Of a DNA stretch of 64,000 nucleotides, positions 34,695-43,723 are shown in pieces. Origin of the DNA: Gemmobacter megaterium. GTDB lineage: Bacteria; Pseudomonadota; Alphaproteobacteria; Rhodobacterales; Rhodobacteraceae. The notes under the pieces are model-generated. The model was not told the origin of the DNA, searched no databases, and saw nothing but the letters and a program-made list of their open reading frames with translations. The DNA is taken from positions 434,001-498,000 of the forward strand of contig NZ_FTOT01000002.1 in the NCBI RefSeq assembly GCF_900156815.1, written 5' to 3'. Position 1 is the stretch's first letter. Every line of letters starts with the position of its first letter. The translations under genes and the position numbers were made by a program.

Positions 34695-36866
34695 ATGCGT
34701 CTGAGCCCTGTCCTCCTTACCGTCGCGGCCTTTCTCGGCGCGGCCGTCCTGTCGCTCTTGATGGCGCTGGTCGTGGCGGGTGCGCTGGAATCGCGCAGCC
34801 AGCGGCATGTGACCCGTGCCTTGACGGCCGCGGGCCTGGACTGGGCCAGCGCCTCTGCCGATGGTTTGCTGGTAACGCTGAGCGGCACCGCACCGACCGA
34901 GGCGATGCGGTTTCGGGCCAATACGGTGGCCGGGCGGGTCGTCGGGGCCAGCCGGGTGATCGACGGGCTGGATGTGACACCGGCCAAGGCGCTGACCGCC
35001 CCGCGCTTTTCGCTGGAACTCTTGCGCAACGATGATGGGATCTCGATGATCGGGTTGGTCCCGGCCAGTTGGGATACGACGGCGCTGCTGACCACCGCCA
35101 GCCAGCTCGCCCCCGAGGACGCCTTGGCGAACATGCTGGAAACCGCAGATTTTCCCGTGCCGTCGAATTGGGACAGCGCGGTTGATTTCGGAATGGTCGC
35201 GCTGCGCCTGTTGCCGCGTTCCAAGATCTCGGTCGCGGCAGACAGCGTTCGGGTCACGGCCATTTCGGACAGCCCGGCCCAGAAGCGCCGCTTTGAATCT
35301 GACCTTGGGCGCGCCCTGCCCCAGACCGTGCCGGTCACGCTGGAGATCTCGGCGCCGCGCCCCGTGATTGCCCCGTTCACCTTGCGCTTTGTCGTGGACG
35401 AAGACGGGCCGCGCTTCGATGCCTGCGCCGCCGACACCGAACGCTCGCTCGTGCGGATTCTGGCGGCCGCACGGCTGGCCGAGGTGCCTGGAACACCGGC
35501 CTGCACCCAGGGCCTTGGCGCGCCGTCGCCGCGCTGGCCGGATGCGGCCGAAGCCGTGATCGCGGCCATGTCGGAACTCGGTGCAGGCTCGGTAACGATC
35601 TCGGACGTGGACGTCACCCTGATCGCCGAGTCCAGCGTCGCACAGGCGGAATTCGACCGCGTCATAGGCGAGTTGACGACCCGGTTGCCCGATGTGTTTT
35701 CCCTGAAGGCCACGCTTTCACCACGACCCCAGGCCGAAGGCCCGCAAGGCCCGGCACAGTTTACAGCCACCCGCTCGCCCGAAGGCGCCGTGCAGTTGCG
35801 TGGGCGTCTGGCGGATGAGCGGATGCGCGACGCCGTCGAAGCCTTTGCCCGCGCCCGGTTCGGGGCCGCGAACGTCTACACCGCCGCCCGGCTGGACGAA
35901 AACCTGCCGAATGGCTGGGGCGGGCGGGTGCTGGCGGGGCTGGCCGCACTGGCCGAAGTGCACAATGGCGCCTTGCTTGTGGAACCCGAGCGGGTCGCCA
36001 TCCGGGGTGTTACCGGCAACAAGGACGCACGATCAGAAATCTCGCGGCTGCTGTCCGACCGGCTTGGGCAAGGCGCGGGGTTTTCGGTGGATGTCACCTA
36101 TGAAGAGCGACTGGATCCGGCCCGCGCCCTGCCGACCCCGGAGGAGTGCCTTGCCCTTGCCTCGGCAGTGCTGGACAGGCGCCAGATCACCTTTGCCCCC
36201 GGATCGTCCGAGATCGAAGGCGAGGCGAATGCGATCATCGCCGAACTGGCGGATGCCCTTGCCGATTGCGTGGCGACCCCGATGGAAATCGGTGGCCATA
36301 CGGATTCGCAGGGTCGCGCGGCAACCAACCTTGCCCTGAGCCAGGACCGTGCCGATGCCGTGCTGGAGGCCCTGGACGCCCGCGGGGTCGATACATCGGA
36401 GATGACGTCGCGCGGCTATGGTGCCGCCGAACCCATTGCCGACAATGCAACCGAGGATGGCCGCGTCGCCAATCGCCGCATCGCTGTCAAGCTGGTGCTG
36501 CCCGACGATGATGCCGAGGCGCCGGCGCTGATCCAGATCGACCCCGAAGACGATGGCGAGGCCCTGCCCCCCCCACCCGCACGCCCCGACGATCTTGTCC
36601 CCGAGGGGGATGAGCCGATGGGGGATGCGGGCGATCTGGAGATCGACGACGACGGCGGGGACGAGGGCGAGGACGCCCCGGCGGTCGAGGCGGAGGAGCC
36701 TGCGGTTGCCGACCCGGAGGCAGGCGCGACAGGCAGCAGCGCCCCCGGCCCCGCCGATGCCGGCGCGTTGATCCGTGACGCGCTGGGGGCCGATGGCGAC
36801 CCCGAACTTGGCGAATGGCGCAACACCGCAGGCCCCACGGCCTTGCGCCCGAAATCCCGGCCCTGA
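34695..36866 (+). CDS. OmpA-family protein with BON-like repeats and acidic C-terminal tail
   Basis: A 723-residue envelope protein. One N-terminal membrane helix (about 5-30) is followed by a long region with BON-like segments (LTAAGLDWASASADGLLVTLSGTAP near 42-66, another near 370-470). An OmpA/MotB peptidoglycan-binding domain spans about 496-601 (ITFAPGSSEIEG; GHTDSQGRAATNLALSQDRA; GYGAAEPIADN; RVANRRIAV). The last 120 residues are a low-complexity Asp/Glu/Pro/Ala tail, unusual after an OmpA domain. First of three close genes. Probably anchors the inner membrane to peptidoglycan. ATG 34695 gives the cleanest membrane start. Confidence 0.82.
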   Translation: MRLSPVLLTVAAFLGAAVLSLLMALVVAGALESRSQRHVTRALTAAGLDWASASADGLLVTLSGTAPTEAMRFRANTVAGRVVGASRVIDGLDVTPAKALTAPRFSLELLRNDDGISMIGLVPASWDTTALLTTASQLAPEDALANMLETADFPVPSNWDSAVDFGMVALRLLPRSKISVAADSVRVTAISDSPAQKRRFESDLGRALPQTVPVTLEISAPRPVIAPFTLRFVVDEDGPRFDACAADTERSLVRILAAARLAEVPGTPACTQGLGAPSPRWPDAAEAVIAAMSELGAGSVTISDVDVTLIAESSVAQAEFDRVIGELTTRLPDVFSLKATLSPRPQAEGPQGPAQFTATRSPEGAVQLRGRLADERMRDAVEAFARARFGAANVYTAARLDENLPNGWGGRVLAGLAALAEVHNGALLVEPERVAIRGVTGNKDARSEISRLLSDRLGQGAGFSVDVTYEERLDPARALPTPEECLALASAVLDRRQITFAPGSSEIEGEANAIIAELADALADCVATPMEIGGHTDSQGRAATNLALSQDRADAVLEALDARGVDTSEMTSRGYGAAEPIADNATEDGRVANRRIAVKLVLPDDDAEAPALIQIDPEDDGEALPPPPARPDDLVPEGDEPMGDAGDLEIDDDGGDEGEDAPAVEAEEPAVADPEAGATGSSAPGPADAGALIRDALGADGDPELGEWRNTAGPTALRPKSRP

Positions 36867-36877
36867 AAGGAAGCCCC

Positions 36878-37210
36878 GTGAACAGCACCGAACTGATCTT
36901 CGGCATGGCCATCATCCTGTTCGTCGCCTTTGGGCTTGGGTGGTTCGCCTATTGGCTGATGCACAGGTTCACCCGTGTGCCCGGCGCCGATACCGCAGAG
37001 CTTGAACGCCTGGCACTTGCGCTGCACGAGGCCGAAGAAACGCGGGACGAGGCCATCGTCTATCTGCAACAGCGCGAAGCCGAACTGGCCAACCGCATTG
37101 CCCAGACCGAAGCAGAGTTGCGCGCCGCGATGGATGGGCTGCGCAATGCCCGTGCCGAGGCGGAACAGTTGCGCAGCCAGTCAGGTCGTCGGCGCGAGGA
37201 CACCGAATGA
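36878..37210 (+). CDS. Small membrane protein with coiled coil, function unknown
   Basis: A 110-residue protein beginning at GTG 36878 with AAAGGAAG upstream. One hydrophobic helix (about 5-27: LIFGMAIILFVAFGLGWFAYWL) is followed by a heptad-rich charged segment (about 40-105) that should form a coiled coil. It is coupled to the next gene by ATGA and follows the OmpA-like gene by 11 bp, so the three may form one envelope complex. Confidence 0.75.
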   Translation: MNSTELIFGMAIILFVAFGLGWFAYWLMHRFTRVPGADTAELERLALALHEAEETRDEAIVYLQQREAELANRIAQTEAELRAAMDGLRNARAEAEQLRSQSGRRREDTE

Positions 37211-37734
37211 TCCGTCTGGCGACCGTGGCAACCTGCCTGCTGGTGCTGGTCAGCGCCTCGCCAGTGGCTGCGCAGCAGGGCTGGGTTGTCGGTCCGCTGC
37301 CCCTTGGCGATGCGCTGACCCTGCGCACCGGACCGGCGCCGGATTTCGAGGCAATCGGCCAGCTTGCCTCCGGCACCGGGCCGCTGTCGCGCGAAACCTG
37401 CGTGCGCCTGATCACGGATCCGGCAGAAACCCATGTGCCGAACCTGCCGGAATGGTGCCGCATGGCCCGCAATGGCCAGATGCTGGGCTGGGTGGCGGCA
37501 CGCTATCTGAGCCCGGCGGACGAGGCCCTGCGCTTGGTGCGCGGCTGGCGTGGCGAGGGCGATGCCTGCCGCATCGCCGGGGAAACCGCGCTGACCGTCG
37601 AGTATCTGGACGATAGCGCCGATCTGGTGGCCTGCCCGGACGGGCACCCGGAACTCTCGTCGCTGCAACAGGACCGGCGCGCGCGTATTGTCGGCCATAT
37701 CCTTGGCCACACCTTGCTGAGTGTTCCGCGTTGA
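37207..37734 (+). CDS. Secreted SH3-like domain protein
   Basis: A 175-residue exported protein with signal peptide MIRLATVATCLLVLVSASPVAA. The mature part has bacterial SH3 features (LTLRTGPAPDFEAIGQLASG, then MLGWVAARYLSP). Four cysteines in the mature chain (near 68, 84, 124 and 143) could form disulfides. It is coupled to the coiled-coil gene and is probably periplasmic and wall-associated. Specific role unknown. Confidence 0.75.
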   Translation: MIRLATVATCLLVLVSASPVAAQQGWVVGPLPLGDALTLRTGPAPDFEAIGQLASGTGPLSRETCVRLITDPAETHVPNLPEWCRMARNGQMLGWVAARYLSPADEALRLVRGWRGEGDACRIAGETALTVEYLDDSADLVACPDGHPELSSLQQDRRARIVGHILGHTLLSVPR

Positions 37735-37748
37735 TCCGGCCGGTTTGC

Positions 37749-37767
37749 CAAAGCTGAGGCGGCTTTG
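37749..37767. terminator. Small hairpin between convergent genes
   Basis: CAAAGC (37749-37754) pairs with GCTTTG (37762-37767) around a 7-nt loop, between the SH3-like gene and murI. Short but correctly placed for a shared end signal. Confidence 0.35.
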
Positions 37768-37809
37768 CCGCAGGCAGGTTTGGCCGGGCACCTGTACCCG
37801 ATACGGCGG

Positions 37810-38622
37810 CTAGGCCGCCTCGAACCGGATCGGGCGGCGCAGGAACTGCGTTGCCTTGGCAGACACGCTGCCCGGATCGCCTGTCGTCAGGAATTTCGAT
37901 TGCGTGCCGATCCCGATGAACTCTGGCCGCCGCGCCAGATAATCGGCCAGAGACTCCGCAACCAGATTGGCCTGACTGAACACCTTCACATCGGGCCCCA
38001 GGGCGGTGGCAAAAGCCGCCTCCATCAGCGGGTAATGCGTGCAGCCCAAAATGGCCGCCTGTGGATGGGGCATCCGGCGCTTCAGCGCCTCGACATGGCT
38101 GCGCACCAGCGCCTCGGCGAGGATCTCGTCGCCCTGCTCGATCGCGTCCACCACGCCGCCGCAGGGTTGCGCCTCGACATCCACCCCGATGGCGCGAAAC
38201 GCCAGTTCGCGCTGGAACGCCCGGCTGGCCACCGTGGCAGGCGTCGCAAACAATGCCACATGCTTGACCGCCACCTCGCGCGGGGGGGAATTGTCGCCCC
38301 ACTGGCGTTCGGTCAGCGACTCGATCAGTGGCACGAAGACGCCCAGAACGCGCTTGTCAGCGGGAACCCAGGTTTCCTGCATCCGCTTCAGCGCCGCTGC
38401 GCTGGCGGTGTTGCAGGCCAGGATCACCAGATCGCAGCCTTCGACCCACAGCCGTTCCACCGCCCGGCAGGTCAGATCGAAGATATCCTCGGACGTGCGC
38501 ACGCCATAGGGGGCATGGGCGTTGTCGCCCAGATAGACGAACGGTACATCCGGCAACCGCCGCGCCACCGCGTCCAGAACCGTCAGACCACCCAGTCCCG
38601 AATCGAACACGCCGACTGCCAT
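37810..38622 (-). CDS. murI: Glutamate racemase
   Basis: A 270-residue racemase supplying D-glutamate for peptidoglycan. The acid-base pair is C70 (LACNTAS) and C194 (LGCTHYP), with FDSGLGG at 6-12 and [11 protein letters not shown] at 30-40. Length is normal. It follows the PlsC-like gene by 9 bp and is probably cotranscribed with it. Confidence 0.94.
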   Translation of the reverse strand: MAVGVFDSGLGGLTVLDAVARRLPDVPFVYLGDNAHAPYGVRTSEDIFDLTCRAVERLWVEGCDLVILACNTASAAALKRMQETWVPADKRVLGVFVPLIESLTERQWGDNSPPREVAVKHVALFATPATVASRAFQRELAFRAIGVDVEAQPCGGVVDAIEQGDEILAEALVRSHVEALKRRMPHPQAAILGCTHYPLMEAAFATALGPDVKVFSQANLVAESLADYLARRPEFIGIGTQSKFLTTGDPGSVSAKATQFLRRPIRFEAA

Positions 38623-38631
38623 ATGTCCCGC

Positions 38632-39546
38632 CTATCGCTTGTGATGGGCCTCGAACTCATGGCCATATCGGCCCGCATCCAGCCCCCGTGGCGCAAGCTC
38701 ATAAGTGGAACGGCGCAGAAAATCCATCATCGCCTTGCTGTCTCCGAGAAAAGCCGCAAGCCGTGTGGCCGGAATCGGCGTGCCGATCACCAGACGCACT
38801 GGCCGATCCACCCGTGCACGAAATTCGCGCAGCAACAGCGCATGGCGCAGATTCAGGTGCAGGTGGCTGGCAAGCTGGAACAGGCGCGAGTTCGCCCCCT
38901 CGAACCACACCGGCACCACCGTTGCCCCGGTCCGCGAAATCAGCCGCGCGGTGAAACTGCGCCAGACCGGGTCCATCGGTTGTTCAAAAGGGCGCGCGGC
39001 GGTGGAGACCGTGCCGCCGGGAAACACTCCAATCGCGCCGCCCCCTGCAAGATAGGCCACCGCCTGCCCGCGCATGGCAATATTCGCCCGCCGCGCCGTG
39101 GTGGTTTCCGAAAAATCGACCGGCAGCACGACCTGCCGCAGGTCGGGCGCATTCCCAAGCACGGCATGGGCCATCAGGCGGAAATCCCCGCGCAACGCCG
39201 ACAGGATATGCCCCATGACCAACCCATCGAGAATGCCGTAGGGGTGATTGGCGATCATCACCATCGGGCCGACCGTCGGCACATCATCAAAGCTGCCGCC
39301 CAGTAGTTCCAGATGCAGACCATACCGCCGCATCATCTCGCGCCAGAGATCGCCCGCAGGCACAAGCCCCGCATCATATCCGCGCGCACGACGCACCAGG
39401 GCCATGCGGCCGGTCAGGTTTTCGACGGTGCGGATCAGCAGCCGCCCAGCCGGGCTGCGCGCGGATGGCGCATAGGAGATCTGGGCCGCGATGGGCGAAG
39501 GCAGGGCGCTGCGGGCGGCGGTTTCATGGGGGACAAGCGCAGTCAT
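38632..39546 (-). CDS. 1-acyl-glycerol-3-phosphate acyltransferase-like (PlsC family)
   Basis: A 304-residue acyltransferase with the HxxxxD motif NHPYGILD (H101, D107) and the partner FPGGTVS near 174-180, where canonical enzymes have FPEGTRS. The missing glutamate and the long N-terminal part set it apart from PlsC itself. It may act on lysophospholipid or ornithine-lipid precursors (OlsA-type). It sits directly upstream of murI. Confidence 0.82.
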   Translation of the reverse strand: MTALVPHETAARSALPSPIAAQISYAPSARSPAGRLLIRTVENLTGRMALVRRARGYDAGLVPAGDLWREMMRRYGLHLELLGGSFDDVPTVGPMVMIANHPYGILDGLVMGHILSALRGDFRLMAHAVLGNAPDLRQVVLPVDFSETTTARRANIAMRGQAVAYLAGGGAIGVFPGGTVSTAARPFEQPMDPVWRSFTARLISRTGATVVPVWFEGANSRLFQLASHLHLNLRHALLLREFRARVDRPVRLVIGTPIPATRLAAFLGDSKAMMDFLRRSTYELAPRGLDAGRYGHEFEAHHKR

Positions 39547-39635
39547 GGGGCGGGCCTCCGGGGCGGATATGCCCCGTTGGTAGCCGGTGCCAGTGACGCT
39601 TTGACGACAGCGACAGGGCGTGTCAGGAATGCGGC

Positions 39636-41126
39636 ATGACCCCGGACCGTCTGAACCTGCTGTTCATCACCATTGACCAGTTGCGCGCCGATGTGGTGGC
39701 GGGCGGGCTGCATGGCATTGTGCCGACCCCCGCGCTGGACCGCTTGCGGCGGGAAGGAACATGGTTTGCCGAGGCGTTCACCGCGGCCGTGCCCTGTGGC
39801 CCGGCCCGTGCCAGCCTGATGACGGGCCTGCATGCCTTCAACCATCGCGTTGTGCGGAATGGCGCCCCCCTGGCCCGGCACCATGCGACGCTGGGAACCG
39901 AACTGCGCAAACTGGGGCGCGAGCCGCTGTTGTTCGGCTACGGCGACATAGGCCCCGACCCCGGCGCCCATCATGCTGCCGACCCTGACATGTCCACCTA
40001 TGAACTGCCCGCGCCAGGGTTCCGCGAAGTGCTGAACATGCGCTTCGAGGCACCGATGGACTGGATCGCCCATCTGCGCCGCAAGGGATATGACCTGCCA
40101 GCCCCGCAACCCGACCGCTGGTACGACCTGCACCGTTCGGAAGGCGGCGGTATCGCCGACCCGGCGCTGTACCGGGCCGAAGACAGCGACACCGCTTTTC
40201 TGACCGACCGCCTGCTCGAGGCGCTGGACGCCCGGCGCGATGGCACCTGGACCGTTCATGCCACCTATATCCGTCCGCATCCCCCCTTTGTGGCGCCCGC
40301 GCCCTGGAACAGCCTGGTGGATCCCCGGCTGGTTCCGCAGCCTGTCGCGGCGGCGCCAGATCACCCGTTCCGCAGCGCCTGGTTTTCCGAACCCGCCGCA
40401 CGCGGGCTGTGGATGGGTTTCGATGGCAATGTCGCCGCACTGACACCGGCGCAGGTGGCCGACATGCGCGCGGTCTATCTTGGCCTGGTGGCCGAGGTGG
40501 ACCACCATCTTGGCCGGGTGCTGGATTGGCTGGATGCGACGGGACTGGCCGACCGAACCTTGCTGATCGTGATGGCCGATCATGGCGAAATGCTGGGGGA
40601 TCAGGGATACTGGGGCAAGGACACGGTCTTTGCCGCCGCGCATCAGGTGCCGATGATCGTGCGGGGGCCGGGGGTCATGGCTGGTCATCGGGTGGCCGGG
40701 CCGGTCTGCACCACATCGGTGGCGCCAACGCTGCTGACCGCATTGGGGGCGACGGTTCCGGCGGCGATGGATGGCGCCCCCCTGCAACCGCTGTTGTCTG
40801 GCGGCCATGTCGATGCCGATGCCTTTGCCCTGACAGAAATCGATCTTGCACATCCGGTGATCGGAACAAGATTCCAGCGGTATCTTGGACTTTCCGAGCA
40901 TTCTGCCAATGCCGCCATCCTGCGCGAGGCACGCTGGACACTGGTGCATTTCAACGGTGGACTGCCGCCGATGCTGTTTGACCGGGCCGCCGATCCGCAG
41001 GAAACGCGCGACCTTGCACACGAGCCTGGGGCGGCACCCGAGATCAGCCGCCTGCGCACCCGGATGCTGGATCACCGCATGGCCCGCGCTGATCGACGCC
41101 TGACACATTGGAGCATCGGCGCCTGA
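39636..41126 (+). CDS. Sulfatase-family hydrolase (formylglycine type)
   Basis: A 496-residue alkaline-phosphatase-superfamily enzyme. The modification motif is CGPAR starting at C54 (VPCGPARASLMTG), which fits CxPxR for conversion to formylglycine. The metal residue D14 lies in ITIDQLRAD, and a second metal cluster is MADHGEMLGDQGYWGKD. The sequence is closer to phosphonate monoester hydrolases and choline-sulfatase relatives than to arylsulfatases. No signal peptide, so cytoplasmic. No formylglycine-generating enzyme is in the window. Confidence 0.85.
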   Translation: MTPDRLNLLFITIDQLRADVVAGGLHGIVPTPALDRLRREGTWFAEAFTAAVPCGPARASLMTGLHAFNHRVVRNGAPLARHHATLGTELRKLGREPLLFGYGDIGPDPGAHHAADPDMSTYELPAPGFREVLNMRFEAPMDWIAHLRRKGYDLPAPQPDRWYDLHRSEGGGIADPALYRAEDSDTAFLTDRLLEALDARRDGTWTVHATYIRPHPPFVAPAPWNSLVDPRLVPQPVAAAPDHPFRSAWFSEPAARGLWMGFDGNVAALTPAQVADMRAVYLGLVAEVDHHLGRVLDWLDATGLADRTLLIVMADHGEMLGDQGYWGKDTVFAAAHQVPMIVRGPGVMAGHRVAGPVCTTSVAPTLLTALGATVPAAMDGAPLQPLLSGGHVDADAFALTEIDLAHPVIGTRFQRYLGLSEHSANAAILREARWTLVHFNGGLPPMLFDRAADPQETRDLAHEPGAAPEISRLRTRMLDHRMARADRRLTHWSIGA

Positions 41127-41155
41127 GCCGGTGAGGCCGCCGTGCCGCATCGCGG

Positions 41156-41171
41156 GGGGGGCCTGCCCCCC
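41156..41171 (+). terminator. GC hairpin after the sulfatase-like gene
   Basis: A run of G (41154-41161) pairs with CCCCCC (41166-41171) across a four-base loop, giving six G-C pairs. No T-run follows. Possibly ends the sulfatase transcript before the Hpa-type operon. Confidence 0.3.
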
Positions 41172-41252
41172 AATGCCTGTAGCATTCCCGCAGGATACCC
41201 GGATCAATGCGACACGGGTGCATGGGCCGGGAGGTTGACCCGGCGCCACATT

Positions 41253-41267
41253 CTGTTAACCTGTTAA
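41253..41267. promoter_or_regulatory. Operator-like repeat upstream of the Hpa-type operon
   Basis: CTGTTAA occurs twice in direct repeat (41253-41259 and 41261-41267), which also creates the dyad TTAAC-CT-GTTAA (41256-41267). It stands in an AT-rich patch 21 bp before the FAH-family start. The form suits a GntR- or MarR-type repressor. No regulator gene is adjacent. Confidence 0.45.
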
Positions 41268-41288
41268 TAGTAAATATGGAGGCGCGAG

Positions 41289-42140
41289 ATGTTCGAACCA
41301 GCCCCCGACCTGCCGCGACTGGTGAGTTTCCTGCGGGACGGACACCCCGGATGGGGCGTGCTCCACGGGGATCATGTCGCGCCTTTGCCCGGCAGCCTGC
41401 GCAGCGCATTGGAGACTGCGGGGCTGATGGCCGCCCTCCCCCACGCCGGAGCGGCGATTCCGCTGTCGGAGGTGACGTTGACCATTCCGGTGCCGAATGC
41501 CGAAAAGATCATCTGTGTGGGTGTCAACTTTCCCGACCGCAATGCCGAATACAAGGATGGACAAGAGGCGCCGCCCAACCCGTCGCTGTTCATCCGCTTT
41601 GCGCGCAGTTTCACTGCCCATGGCCTGCCGCTGATCCGTCCGCCGGAATCAGATCAACTGGATTACGAAGGCGAGATCGCCATCGTGATCGGCACGGGCG
41701 GGCGGCGGATTGCCGAGGCGCAGGCGCTGGACCACATCGCCGGGCTGACGCTGGCCAACGAGGGCACCCTGCGCGACTGGGTGCGCCATGCCAAATTCAA
41801 CGTGACCCAAGGCAAGAACTTCGACCGCTCGGGCGCCATGGGGCCATGGCTGGTGCCGTTCCGCAGCCCGGCGCAGTTGGAGGATATCGCACTGGAAACG
41901 CTGGTGAACGGCACTTTGCGGCAAAGCGACCGGACAGGGCGGATGATCTTTTCCTTTCGCCGGATCATCGCCTATGTTTCGACCTTCACCACGCTGGTGC
42001 CGGGCGATACCATCCTGTGCGGCACGCCGACTGGGGCGGGCGCACGGCTTGACCCGCCGGTCTGGCTGCGGCCGGGCGATGTGGTCGAGGTGCGGGTCGA
42101 AGGGATTGGACGCTTGGTCAACACCATTGCCGACGAATAG
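41289..42140 (+). CDS. Fumarylacetoacetate hydrolase family protein (HpaG/HpcE-like)
   Basis: A 283-residue FAH-fold enzyme with an N-terminal extension and a metal-binding core: CVGVNFPDRNAEY, then DYEGEIAIVIGTGGR with the ligand acids, then TLANEGTLRDW and KNFDRSGAMGPW. With HpaH- and HpaI-like genes next to it, the best reading is the isomerase/decarboxylase of a meta-cleavage pathway such as homoprotocatechuate breakdown. The FAH family is broad, and acylpyruvate hydrolase is an alternative. A GGAGG ribosome site lies just upstream. Confidence 0.8.
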   Translation: MFEPAPDLPRLVSFLRDGHPGWGVLHGDHVAPLPGSLRSALETAGLMAALPHAGAAIPLSEVTLTIPVPNAEKIICVGVNFPDRNAEYKDGQEAPPNPSLFIRFARSFTAHGLPLIRPPESDQLDYEGEIAIVIGTGGRRIAEAQALDHIAGLTLANEGTLRDWVRHAKFNVTQGKNFDRSGAMGPWLVPFRSPAQLEDIALETLVNGTLRQSDRTGRMIFSFRRIIAYVSTFTTLVPGDTILCGTPTGAGARLDPPVWLRPGDVVEVRVEGIGRLVNTIADE

Positions 42141-42149
42141 GGGAAACCG

Positions 42150-42956
42150 ATGACCGAGCCAGAGATCGCCGCTGCCGCCGAGGCGCTGTGGCAGGCCGAA
42201 CAGACCGGGGTGCAGACCGGGCTGCTATCGCAGGCCCATCCGGGCATGACCATGGACGATGCCTATGCGGTGCAGGCGGCGCTGGTCGCGCGCAAGCTGG
42301 CGGCGGGCCGCCGGGTGATCGGCTGGAAGATCGGCCTGACCTCGCGCGCAATGCAGCAGCAGTTGGGCATCGAGACCCCGGATTCCGGGGTTCTGCTGGA
42401 GGACATGGCGTTCGAGGATGGCGCGGTGATCCCCCGCGGCCGCTTCATCGCCCCCCGGATCGAGGCGGAGCTGGCCTTTGTGATGAAGGCGCCGCTGCTG
42501 GGCCCCGGAGTGCAGCCCTGGGATGTGCTGGCCGCGACGCAGGTGGTGGTTCCGGCGCTGGAAATCCTCGATACGCGGATCGTGCGGGTGGACCGCGCCA
42601 CCGGGCAGGCGCGCACCATCGTGGACACGATCGCCGACAATGCCGCCAATGCGGGCATCGTCACAGGGGGGCGTGCCGTGGCCCCCGACACCGATCTGCG
42701 CTGGTGCGGCGCGATCCTGAGCCGCAATGGCGCGGTCGAGGAAACAGGCCTGGGCGCAGGTGTGCTGAACGATCCGGTCCGCGCGATTGCCTGGTTGGCG
42801 AACCGGCTCGCACTCTATAATCAGGGGCTCGAGGCCGGGCAGATCGTGCTGTCGGGGTCGTTCATCCGCGCGGTCGAATGCCGGCCGGGCGATACCATTT
42901 CCGCCGATTTCGGCCCGCTGGGCACGGTTTCGGTGCATTTTGACCGGGGACTCTGA
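42150..42956 (+). CDS. hpaH: 2-oxo-hept-4-ene-1,7-dioate hydratase (HpaH-like)
   Basis: A 268-residue hydratase/decarboxylase of the MhpD/HpaH/DmpE group, adding water to a 2-oxo-4-enoate. Recognised by GWKIGLTSRAMQQQLGI near 54-70, the metal residues in RIEAELAFVM (near 107), and LVLSG-type sequence IVLSGSFI near the end. One base overlaps the next gene (TGATG). The substrate is inferred from the neighbouring aldolase. Confidence 0.85.
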   Translation: MTEPEIAAAAEALWQAEQTGVQTGLLSQAHPGMTMDDAYAVQAALVARKLAAGRRVIGWKIGLTSRAMQQQLGIETPDSGVLLEDMAFEDGAVIPRGRFIAPRIEAELAFVMKAPLLGPGVQPWDVLAATQVVVPALEILDTRIVRVDRATGQARTIVDTIADNAANAGIVTGGRAVAPDTDLRWCGAILSRNGAVEETGLGAGVLNDPVRAIAWLANRLALYNQGLEAGQIVLSGSFIRAVECRPGDTISADFGPLGTVSVHFDRGL

Positions 42957-43723
42957 TGGCCGATGTCAACCGTTTCAAGGCCGCGCTGGCGGCAGGCCAG
43001 CCGCAGATCGGGCTATGGGTGGCGTTGGCCAGCGCCAATGTGGCCGAGCTTCTGGGCCATTGCGGCTATGACTGGCTGCTGATCGACGGGGAACACGCGC
43101 CGAATGACCTGCCGCTGATGCAGGCCCAGTTGCAGGCCATGCAGGCGGGGGGCAGCCATGCCGTTGTCCGCATTCCGGTGGGCGAGGTCTGGATGGTCAA
43201 ACAGGCGCTGGACATCGGGGCCCAGACCATTCTGGTGCCCATGGTGGATACGGCAGCCGAGGCGGCTGAAATGGCGCGCGCCATGCGATATCCGCCCGCA
43301 GGCATCCGGGGCATGGGGGCGGCGCTGGCGCGCGCCTCGCGCTTTGGGATGGATACCGACTATGTGACAACCGCGAACGGGCAGGTCTGTCTGCTGGTGC
43401 AGCTCGAAAGCCGCAAGGCCCTGGAAAACCTGGACGCAATCTGCGCGGTGGACGGGGTGGACGGGGTGTTCATCGGCCCGGCCGACCTGTCGGCAGATAT
43501 GGGTTTTCCGGGGAATTCCGGCGCGCCCCAGGTGCAGGCGGCCATTGCCGACGCCATGACGCGGATCGTGGCCAGCGGCAAGGCGGCGGGCATTCTGGTC
43601 GGCGGGGCCGAGGCGGGGCAGCGCGCCGTCGCCCAGGGCGCGACATTCGTGGCCATCGGCAGCGACGTGGGCGTGTTGCGCCAGGGGGCGCAGGCGCTGC
43701 GCGCGGCGATGGACGCGACGTGA
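42956..43723 (+). CDS. hpaI: 4-hydroxy-2-oxoheptanedioate aldolase (HpaI-like)
   Basis: A 255-residue class II pyruvate aldolase of the HpcH/HpaI family, splitting a 4-hydroxy-2-oxo acid into pyruvate and an aldehyde. LLIDGEHAPND places the base H47. VQLESRKALENLDAI and GVFIGPADLSADMG carry the metal and pyruvate contacts. Last of the three lower-pathway genes. Related aldolases act on sugar acids, so the physiological substrate is inferred. Confidence 0.87.
   Translation: MADVNRFKAALAAGQPQIGLWVALASANVAELLGHCGYDWLLIDGEHAPNDLPLMQAQLQAMQAGGSHAVVRIPVGEVWMVKQALDIGAQTILVPMVDTAAEAAEMARAMRYPPAGIRGMGAALARASRFGMDTDYVTTANGQVCLLVQLESRKALENLDAICAVDGVDGVFIGPADLSADMGFPGNSGAPQVQAAIADAMTRIVASGKAAGILVGGAEAGQRAVAQGATFVAIGSDVGVLRQGAQALRAAMDAT

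Noticed and set aside
37765-39306. 513-codon plus-strand frame
   Set aside because: Antisense to murI and the PlsC-like gene; both real genes have catalytic motifs.
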